Part shown: positions 14,301-23,700 of the stretch, in pieces
Layout: the number at the start of each line of letters is the position of its first letter
Numbering within the stretch: the stretch's first letter is position 1
Virus record (IMG/VR): IMGVR_UViG_3300021425_000171
Coordinates: 1 to 25,688 of that record
From: a virus
Length of the DNA stretch: 25,688 nucleotides
Strand: one strand, 5' to 3'
Program-made: the position numbers and the translations under genes
Notes under the pieces: model-generated
What the model was told of the DNA's origin: nothing
What the model saw: only the letters and a program-made list of their open reading frames with translations
Database searches by the model: none

Positions 14301-14776
14301 ATCCAACAAAATACAAACCATTGTTTGGGAGCAAGGCTGACGTGGATTTACAAGCAAGTTTCAAAGTAGTTAAAAACAGTGGAAGGGTTGTAAATGATAA
14401 TGATGTAAAGTCCAGAGTAATTGATGCAATTAACACTTATTTTGCATTAGAGAATTGGGACTTTGGAGAAACATTTTATTTCCAAGAACTAGCGGCATAT
14501 ATTACTAACCAATTAGCACCTGATATTGTAAGCATTGTAATTGTTCCAACAGCAGCAAATCAAGTTTTTGGTAGCTTGTTTGAAATAAAAAGCGAAAATG
14601 ATGAAATTTTTGTAAGCGCAGCAACAGTAGATGATGTTGAAATTATCGATGCAATTACAGCAAGTAGATTACAAGCCAATGGTGAAGTAGTTACAAGTGA
14701 CCAAAGTTTAAATACTGGAGTGCAGAGTGAATCTGCAGACAACGGCGTTATTATTACAAGCACAGGAAATTATTAA
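11315..14776 (+). CDS. 6: gp6 baseplate wedge subunit (long form)
   Basis: This 1,153-residue protein forms the ring-shaped inner baseplate that holds the wedges together and changes shape on sheath contraction. The N-terminus shows the gp6 pattern: W-K-R-V-Y-Q-S-F-K, Y-P-E-D-F-N-D-Y-I, then A-L-I-D-L-I-A-F-L-G-Q-N-L-A-F-R-A-D-L-N-A-R-E-N and an Arg-rich helix (residues 75-110). The core seems complete, with a J-like domain through about 620. It is far longer than T4 gp6 (660 residues). The additional C-terminal part includes a Ca-binding-loop-like motif at D815-x-D817-x-D819-G-x-x-D823. The final segment (about 1000-1110) contains F-G-E-T-F-Y-F-Q-E-L-A-A-Y-I, typical of the wedge C-terminal domain. 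AAGGA lies 7 bases before the ATG. The stop overlaps the next start as TAATG. Confidence 0.9.
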   Translation: MASTERQNRLLLAEDWKRVYQSFKYADFQSYDFDNLRRTMINYIRQNYPEDFNDYIESSEYLALIDLIAFLGQNLAFRADLNARENYLETADRRESVLRLARLISYNVKRNQPASGLLKIESISTTENIIDSNGLNLSTQSVLWNDSTNGDWFEQFTRIMNAALPVTNKFGRPIKIATIQGVTTEQYRFNSNSANLPVFGFNKPIDSQGINFEVVSANIDDESIYEEAPLPSNRLGFLYRDDGQGPGSNNTGFFFHFRQGKLKNNTFEIATSVPNTTINIDNDNINNSDVWLYKLDSNGAESELWEKVDNVEGNNIIYNSVSKGIRNIFTVLTRINDQISLIFSDGTFGEIPKGNFRAYYRESANIEFTATPNDLFGINIKIPYVSATGKTETVSMTLALQETISNAATSESSDSIKQNAPATYYTQNRLITGEDYNIGALNVLQDIIKTKAINRTSSGISRYYDLRDATGKYSNTLLFGNDGILFKEVLDKDQTFDFITKTDIEGVIENTIEPMLRNTRLKNYYYDNFPRNEQITNLNIVWNLTTFDTNRSTGLFLDSNDFEVQVSSFTTSILKFVEPGSLIKFTAPDGYHFMEDNTLMLGAADHLGARDYIWVKVISVEEDGTVISPDTGLGPIVLNDRVPTGCKIQEIIPIFNDEISVDVSRQLVDQIFAYKTFGLRYDVSLRQWRIIINENLNVADDFSLGKQGDVTGETLDSSWLLLFETDGRKYNVKSRGTRYVFESADDIRFFYDSSDRIYDSKTGRIVKDTIKVLNINNQPDSLSPFTVDWTWKIDKEFKNVAGYINSKKIELSFFDSDDDGVVDDPDVFEHLIAPSTNSDTKYIFEKKAIINRTETYNYISATEANIAVIASESVANPLSQWADGKVFYIPNRDVFLVYNQSANKLEYTNQYKAFVGRDNLKFEYSHAADENARIDPSSSNLIDVYLLTQGYDTNYRNWLQGKVQNMPLPPSNDQLFLQYGQDINKIKSISDDVIYHPTKYKPLFGSKADVDLQASFKVVKNSGRVVNDNDVKSRVIDAINTYFALENWDFGETFYFQELAAYITNQLAPDIVSIVIVPTAANQVFGSLFEIKSENDEIFVSAATVDDVEIIDAITASRLQANGEVVTSDQSLNTGVQSESADNGVIITSTGNY
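13757..13792 (+). other. EF-hand-like calcium-binding loop within gp6
   Basis: Codons for gp6 residues 815-826 read D-S-D-D-D-G-V-V-D-D-P-D. Positions 1, 3, 5, 9 and 12 of an EF-hand-type loop are all acidic, with Gly at position 6. Loops of this kind bind calcium in many structural proteins; binding here is inference. Confidence 0.5.
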
Positions 14777-17700
14777 TGGCTAAAGACGATAAAACAGTTC
14801 CGCAACCAGACGGCAAAAACTACAAAAGATCATCTGCAGAATTTCTACCGCAGTATTTTAGAACACCAACTAACAAAAAGTTTTTGCAAGCAACAATAGA
14901 CCAATTTGTTTCAGACGGGGTTGTTGAAAAAATCAGTAGTTTTGTAGGGAAGAAAGAAGCTAAAGCAGTTTCTATTAATGATACTTACTTGCCAGAGGTA
15001 AGCACTGATCGTGAAAATTATCAGTTAGAGCCATATGCAGTATATAACGATGATCTAGGCAACACCGAATTTAGTGCGGACTATTTAGATTACATTGGCC
15101 TTGTCAATACATTCAGAGGAAATACAGAAAATCATAGTAAATTAAATGAACAAGAATTTTATGCATGGAATCCGCATATTGATTTTGATAAGTTTACAAA
15201 TTTCCGTGAATACTATTGGCTACCGAACGGTCCACAAGAAGTGCCTGTAAGAGGACAGAGTAAAGACGTAATAAGCACCTATACTTTAACAACTGTTACT
15301 GATGACGACAATACAGCATTGTTGTTTACTCCAGATGGACGCACAAGAAATCCTGAACTTAAATTATATAGAGGACAAACCTATCGTTTTGAAATTAATG
15401 CAGATGGGTATCCTGTAACAATAGCAATTGATAGAAATTTTATTCCTTTTTTATCTAACGAAGATGTTGTAAACGAAGTAAGTGCCGAAAACAATATTAT
15501 AAATGAAATATTTGGACAAACTTTAACTGCATGGGTTGAAGGAATAGATTGGCAAAATGTTAGATTAGAAACAAATGAAATTAATGCTGGCAAGGGTAGT
15601 ATTAATATATCTCAGTTTGCTAACCCTGATGTTGTAACCAGTATTGTTAATGTTGCATTTACCAGTTTCCAAGAACAGTGGAATGCTTTGGTAGATCCAT
15701 TAATAGATAGTTCTGATTTACTTTGTAAAAACGATTTACAATTGACAAGCACATCTGGTAACGATACTATTATATCGGACCAAATAAGATATGATAGGCA
15801 AGAATATATTGCAGATGCTAATTTTTCAAATTCTACACTTGCAATTAAAAATACAATTTTTTCTGATGTAGTAAATGAAGTGCTAAAAAATTATACCGAT
15901 CCTGACAGAGCTGAAGTTGAAAAAGCTCTTTACGATGCGGGGCAAATTTCATTAGATACACTGGACTTTAGCTATGCTATCAAATTATACAATTTTACAG
16001 AACGCAGTGCTCAAGCAATAACACAAGGCGATGAAAATCAATCTTTTGTGTATAATGAAGGTGTTAAATTATTTCCTACACCCATTGAAGGCGACACAAA
16101 CGAACTTAGCGATTTTGTAAATCCTGGCTATATTGAGAACGGAGTTTTAGAATTTACTGTTCCGGATAATGCACCTAACGAATTATACTTTGTAAGTCAA
16201 ACAAATATTGATACAAGTTGCCGTTTGCGTGTTTACGATATAGAAGAAAATTCGGAGATTGATGTAGAACAGGAAATTATCGGTAAAAAGACTTACACTA
16301 CATCTGCAGGATGGGATTTTTCAAATGGTATGAAAGTTTACTTTATAGGAGACGTTACACCTGCAAAGTATGCTGAAGGATTTTATTATGTCGAAGGTGT
16401 TGGCACTAGTATTAACTTAATACCTGTTAATGAATTGAGTGTGCCTGCAATTTTCACACAAGATACTCAAGTTCCTTTTGATTCGAATGGATTTGACAGA
16501 GTGCCGTTTAGTGATGCATTAAGTTTTGCTGGGACAAAAGATTATATTGTAATCAATCGCAGCAGTGCAGATAGAAACGGATGGACTAGATACAATCGCT
16601 GGTTCCATAAAGATGTTATTCTAAAAAGTGCTGAAATTAATTTACAAGAACAATATGCTTTTGACGAAGCAGCAAGAGCAAAAAGACCTATTATAGAATT
16701 TGAATCAGGCTTGCGTTTATACAATCACGGAACCAAAGCTAAACAGATTGTTGACCTAGTTGACGATTATACAAAAGATGTTTTTAGCATTATCGAAGGC
16801 ACAATTGGTTATAACGTAGACGGAGTAGATTTAGCAGAAGGTCAGAGAATATTATTTACAGCCGACCCAGATCCGTTTGTATCTGGTAAAATCTATGAAG
16901 TTAAATTTATTGATCATAATAATAAAAAGAACAGAATTAGCCTTGTAGAAACAGCTGACACTGATCCTGCTGTTGACGAAACTGTGCTTATCAAAAATGG
17001 TAACAATTATGCTGGACGTATGTTCTACTATAATGGTGATACATGGACATTAGCTCAAGACAAAAATGCAATTAATCAATTTCCAAAATTTGATTTATAC
17101 GACAAAGATGGTAACAGTTATGGCGATATAGACGTTTATCCATTAACAACATTCAAAGGTAACAACATATTCTCTTACCAAGTAGGCGAGGGTGTAAATG
17201 ATACAGAGTTAGGCTTTCCTGTTGTTTATAAAAATCTTGTAAATTCAGGAGATATACTTTTTAACTTTGATATGCTGAAAGAATCTTACACATACGAAGT
17301 TGCAGGTGTTACAGTAAATTTAGAAGCAGATGTTGCTTATATCAAAAAATACAATATTGCTGGAGATGAATTTGCCTATGAAAATAGTTGGAAAAAAGCA
17401 AATACAAAAAGCAGTCAATATGTTGTTAGAAAATACACAGGACGTGAACAGGTAAATTCTTTCAAAATAGATTTCTTTAATAACAGTGCTAGAATACAAG
17501 ATTTAAAATTAGTTGTATATCATAATAATAAATTAATGATTGAAAACGTTGATTATGAGCAAATCAACATCAATCGTTCGAGATTTGTAGTTTTTGAAAA
17601 TGACATAGATTTTGATGATATAGTTATTATAAAAGGAAAAAGTAATCAACCTAAAAATGCAAATGGCTATTATGAAACACCTTATAACTTAGAACGCAAT

Positions 17701-20700
17701 CCTCTAAATGATAATATAGAAGAATTTACATATGGACAAGTTGCAGACCATGTTGAAAACTTGATTGTAGAATTACAAGGATTTGAAGGTATCCAACCTG
17801 GTAGAAATAATCTACGTGATTTAGGATCTGTATATCAATATGGTAGAAAATTTGTTAAACACAGTGGGCCATTGAATTTACCTTTGGTTAATTTAGCCAA
17901 CAAAGATAATAATGTAATCAATGCCATTAGGTTTGCAAAAAAAGAATACAGTAAATTTAAAAGAGATTTTATACAGGTAGCCGAAACACTAGGTGTTGAT
18001 ACATCAGTAAAACAACACGTCGATTTAATACTTGCAGAATTAAAGAAAAACAAAAGATCAAGTATGCCTTTTTATGATACGGACATGGCAGGATCTGGCG
18101 GATACAATAGATTAGAATATACAGTTTTAGATATTGATGTAAAATACTATGCTTTATCTGCTCCTTATTCTTTATCAATTGAAAATAGAAAGGCAGTATA
18201 TGTATACGTAAACGATTTACAAATTTGTTACGGAGTGGATTACACTTTTACTAACGAAGGTTTTGTTTACATAACTAAAGATTTGGCTGTTGACGATACT
18301 ATTGAAATTCGTGAATACGAAACCACAGAAGGCAGTTATATACCTCCTACTCCAAGTAAATTGGGTATGTATCCAGCATACAAGCCAGAAATATTTGTTG
18401 ATACAACTTATGTAGATCCTGTAACTGCAATAAGAGGACATGATGGCAGTATCACAATTGCTTATGAAGATTACAGAGATGATTTATTACTCGAATTAGA
18501 GCGCCGTATTTACAATAACATAAAAGTAACTTACGATACCGATATATTTGATATACACGATTATGTCGGTGGAGAACACAGAAATACAGGTATATCTAAA
18601 GCAGATTTGGATAATGTGTTAATAACTGACTTTGTGTCATGGTTAAGAACAGCAGGTAATGTTGATTACACAGATAACAGTTTTATACAGCAGTTCTCTA
18701 CACTAACATACAATTACGGTGCAAGTATAAGCCCAAAAGGAAATCAATTACCTGGATTTTGGAGAGGTGTGTATTTACAAGCATATGACACAGATTCGCC
18801 TAATCTTCGTCCATGGGAGATGTTAGGATTTAGTGTTCAGCCATCATGGTGGGAGACAGTATATGGTCCAGCACCATACACAAAAGACAATTTAATTTTA
18901 TGGAAAGATCTTGAAAAAGGTATTGTTAGAGAACCAAACAAGCAACCTGTTGTAAGAAAAAAATATCTTAGACCAGGATTAACAAGTGCTATTCCTGTAG
19001 ACGAATCTGGAAGAATTCGTAGTCCGTTAGACAGTTCTTTTGCAAGAGAATTTAGTTTTGCAATATCAAGAAATTTGCTTTTCAAATTTGGAGATGTAGC
19101 ACCTGCAGAAGCAGCATGGAGACGCAGCAGTGATTATGCTTTTGCAATCATTATTGCCGCTCTTGCAAATAGACCAGCAGCCGTAACAGGTTTGTTATAT
19201 GATCGTAGCAGGGTATCAAGAAACAAAGTAGGAAATTTAATCTATTCAAATACTAATAAAATTATAAAATTAGATAGTTTGGTGTTTCCTAAAACACAAC
19301 AAAATGATGTAATAAATTATACAGCCGGTTTAATTGATTATATTCAGGCATATATGCAATCAAGTGTAGATGCAAACTATACAAAATATATGACTACTGT
19401 AAAAAATCTAGACACTAAAATAGGTTTTAAAGTAGGCGGCTTTGCAGATAAAAACAAACTCCGTATTGTATTAGACAGTAGGACACCTCTTAATAAAGGC
19501 AACGTATTTGTTCCACAAGAAAACTATGATATAGTTCTTAAAAAATCTAGCCCATTGCAGGTAATTTCTTATAGCGGAGTAATTATTGAAAAAGTTGCAG
19601 GTGGATATCGTGTATCTGGTTATGACCAAGAAGATCCGTATTTTTATATTAATCCTGTTCAAATATCAGACGGCGATCCAGCAGTTAATGTTGGCGGTAT
19701 AAGCGAAAGTTTCTTAGAATGGGATGAAGGAAAAATATTCGACAAAGGACGAATTGTGGAATATCTAAATTCATACTATAGAGTAACTGAAACTCATACC
19801 AGTAACGATACATTTGACCAAAGCAAATTTGCTCGTTTAGCTACTCTACCTGTAGTTGGTGGAGCAACTGCAATATTTAGAAAAAACTTCAGCACTAGTG
19901 TTACAAAAATAAACTATGGCACAGTGTATGCAGATATTCAACAAGTTGTGGATTTTCTTTTAGGGTATAATCAGTATTTAGAAAACGTTGGGTTTGTATT
20001 TGATTATAATAATCCGCAGTATGAAGCAGTTGAAAATTTCAATTTGCTTGCTCGTGAATTCTTGTTCTTTACAACTGAAAATTGGGCTGGAGGAACAGTA
20101 TTAACTTTAAGTCCTGGAGCAAATCAAATTAAATTTAACACTGATTATTTTACTGTAGATGATATATTTGATAATTTCCTTGGTTACACAATCAAGCAAA
20201 TTGACGGAAGTGTATTGCGTTTTGAATTTACTAATACTGTTAGAGAAGATGGTAACAGTTTTAGTTTGTTTCCTATTAATACAACTGAAGGCATTTTCTT
20301 TTCCAAGCTAACATTGGTGCAAAAAGAACATGTTGTATTAATAGATAATAAAACAGTGTTCAATGATACTATATATGATCCTGCATCTGGCTATAGACAA
20401 GAGCGTATAAAGGTTACTGGATACAGAACAGACGAGTGGGATGGTAGTTTAAACATACCAGGATTTATTTACGACCAGGCTAAGTTTACAATATGGGAAC
20501 CTTGGCAAGATTATAGAGTAGCAGATGTTGTCAAATACAAAGAGTCATATTATTCTGCTAAGTCTAGTTTAAGCGGACAAGCAAATTTTGACCCAGAAGA
20601 ATGGACTTTGTTATCAGAAAAACCAACTGAAAGTGTAAAACCTAACTTTGATTATAGAACAAAACAGTTTAATGACTTTTATGATCTTGATACAGATAAT

Positions 20701-23700
20701 TTTGATAGCGAACAACAGCGTCTTGCACAGCATTTGATAGGATATCAAAAAAGAGAATATCTATCAAATATAATTACAGACGATGTAAGTGCATACAAAT
20801 TTTATCAAGGTTTTATTCAAGATAAAGGCACTCTAAACAGTTTGACTAAACTGTTTGATAAATTAGGCAGTGCTGAAAAAGATAGTTTAGAGTTTTTCGA
20901 AGAATGGGCATTTAGAACTGGACAATATGGTGCAACTGATGCATACAAAGAAGTTGAATATCAACTAGACGAATCTAAATTTAGAATTGAACCTCAAACT
21001 ATAGAATTAGTCCAAACAGTTGATGATACAAGAACAGACCTAGTATTCCAGTATCCTGTTAAGGATGTGTTTATTAAAGAACCTGATTATAATCATGCAC
21101 CATTTCCTACTACATGGACAACAGATCAAGTTACAAAGACAGGCGGATATGTAAGTTTAGACCAAATAGACTTTATTAGTAAAACTTTAGAAGATACTTT
21201 AAATTTAGATATTGATTTAATACAAATAGGAAGTATTATATGGGTTCCAGAATTTAAAAATACATGGGATGTATTTGAAGTTATAAATTCTCCAATTTAC
21301 ATTGAGTCGATTGAAAAAACAGCCAACGGATTTGATGCTATATTCAACACCAATGTAATATTCAGCGAAGGCGACATTGTTGGACTGAAAAATATTAACG
21401 AAGAATTAGATGGCTTTAGACTTGTAAGAGCTATAAAAGGAAACCGTGCAGAATTTTATACTACACAGCCAATTGCCGACGAATCGCTCGACTTAACGGA
21501 TAGCACATTAGGATCAGTAATTCAATTGTTAAGCAAAAGGGTTGCCGATGTTGATGCTATGAATACAGTAATAACATCCTACGGATTATCACCTAATAGC
21601 AAGTTTTGGATTGACAATGCAGGCAATGAAAGATATGCAGTTTATCAAAATAATGAAATATTCTTGTCACAGAATACATTTGCAAACAGGCAAGAAGGAA
21701 TAACAGATTTTGGCAAATCCTTTGCAGTCAATGGTAGTAACACAATTTTAGCTATAAGCGATACAAATACAAGTGTTTATGTTTACAATAGATTCAGTAG
21801 TGTTGTAGATTATAGATATGCACAAGAATTAAATCCTTTAACCGATCTATATGATGCAGATTCTAACTTCGGTCAGGAAATAGAAATTACTGCTGACGGA
21901 AATTGGTTGATTGTAGGTGCTCCTACAGCTACAAATGTTAAAACAAACTACAAAGGTGAAATACAACAAACTTCATATGTTGCTGGAGATATTGTTAGCG
22001 ACGGTGGGTTGTTCTTCAGAGCAATACAAGACATAAACTTTGATAGCAGCACTATAAACACACAATCTCAAGATTGGGAACAAGTCAACGCAATAGAAGC
22101 AATTGAAACAGGAACAGGTAGCGGACTTAACGATCAAGGCGCTATACATATCTACAGAAGACAAACAGATAATAGTTTTGCAATTCATCAAACTATTGTT
22201 TCGCCTTATCCTCAAGCAGACGAAAAGTTTGGTATTGCTATAAAAACATCTTTTGATAAAAATACATTAAACACTAGACTGTATGTTAGAAGCGAGAAAA
22301 ACAATGGTAGATTGTATTTCTTAGATTTACCTAGCATTAATAGCAATTTTGGTTACAGTAGAGATCCTTTATACAGAGGCAAGTTTGATGCTAATGTAAA
22401 ATACATAGCGGGAGAGATTGTAGAAGATAATACTGTAATTTACACTGCTAAACAAACAGTGCCAGCAGGCAATCCTTTTAATCCTGATCATTGGGATGTT
22501 ACAAGTAGCAATATTGATAGACTTGGTTATGTTCCGATATTATCAGATGAAAATGTATTAGCTGGATTAGATGATAGCACAGCATTTGACAGTAATGTTA
22601 GAATTGCTGAAAACTTTGATGTTACTGACAACGGAGAAGTATTAGCAATAACAAGTCTTACTAGCACCAATGAATATAAGATAACAATTTATAGAAAAAT
22701 AGAAGACAGACTTGCAATACATCAAACTATAAATGCAAGCGAACTAAACATTGGCTTTGGACACTCAATAAGTTTAAACTATGACGGAAGTTTACTTGCA
22801 GTAGGTGCTATGGAAGCTGATGACCAAGGAACAGATATTGGTAAAGTATTTGTATTTAAATACAATACTGACACATTAGAGTTTGATTTACATCAAGAGC
22901 TGTTTACTCCAACACCAAACAGAAACGAAAAGTTTGGATGGCAGGTAGATTTTAGTGAAGACAAACTAGCAGTAACAGCAATAAATGGATTAAATGAAGA
23001 AACATATTTGTTTGATAGTAATCAAACAGTTTTTGACAGTGAATCTACAAAGTTTGTAGATAAAATACCTAATCGTTTAGAAATATACGTTTACGAAAAT
23101 ATAAACAATAAATTTGTTTATGCAGAAACAATAGATTATTATTATAGATATATTGATGTATCTGGACAGCAAGCGACAGCAAGATTAAATGATGCATATG
23201 ATCCAAGAATTATATTCAATAAAAATCATGTAATGCTAAGTCTGCCAACTGCATCTTTAGATGATACAGATACCTTATATGGTGCAGTATTTGATTTAGT
23301 AGGCACACAAAATGTAGATAGTTGGGAACTGTTAAGTTCACCTAAGGATTTTGTTGATTACGAAAAATTAAAAGGTGTGTTTTTGTATGATAAAGACACT
23401 GGCGACCTTATTACATATCTTGATGTAATTGATCCAATTCAAGGTAAAATAGCAAATGTAGCAGAGCAAGAAATCAGTTACAAGTTATATTATGATCCAG
23501 CAGTATACAATACAGGTAGCACTGATACTGGTATAAAAAATCCTTGGACAAATAATTATGTAGGAAAACTATGGTGGAATATTAGCACTGTTAAATGGTT
23601 TGATCCTTATAATGGTAATATTACCAGTCAAAACAACAAATGGAATAATCTAATTCCAAGTTTTGAAGTAGATGTTTATGAGTGGGTAGAAAGTCCATAT

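Larger units (their letters stand above)
21709..23301 (+). other. Seven-bladed FG-GAP-like beta-propeller in the giant protein
   Basis: Repeated units of the form F-G-x-x-(I/V)-x-(I/V)...D-G-x-x-L-(A/I)-V/I-(G/S)...V-x-V-Y begin at about residues 2313, 2365, 2485, 2613, 2661, 2720 and 2812. Clear copies include F-G-Q-E-I-E-I-T-A-D-G-N-W-L-I-V-G-A-P and F-G-H-S-I-S-L-N-Y-D-G-S-L-L-A-V-G-A. Two CBM-like modules interrupt the run. Confidence 0.6.
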
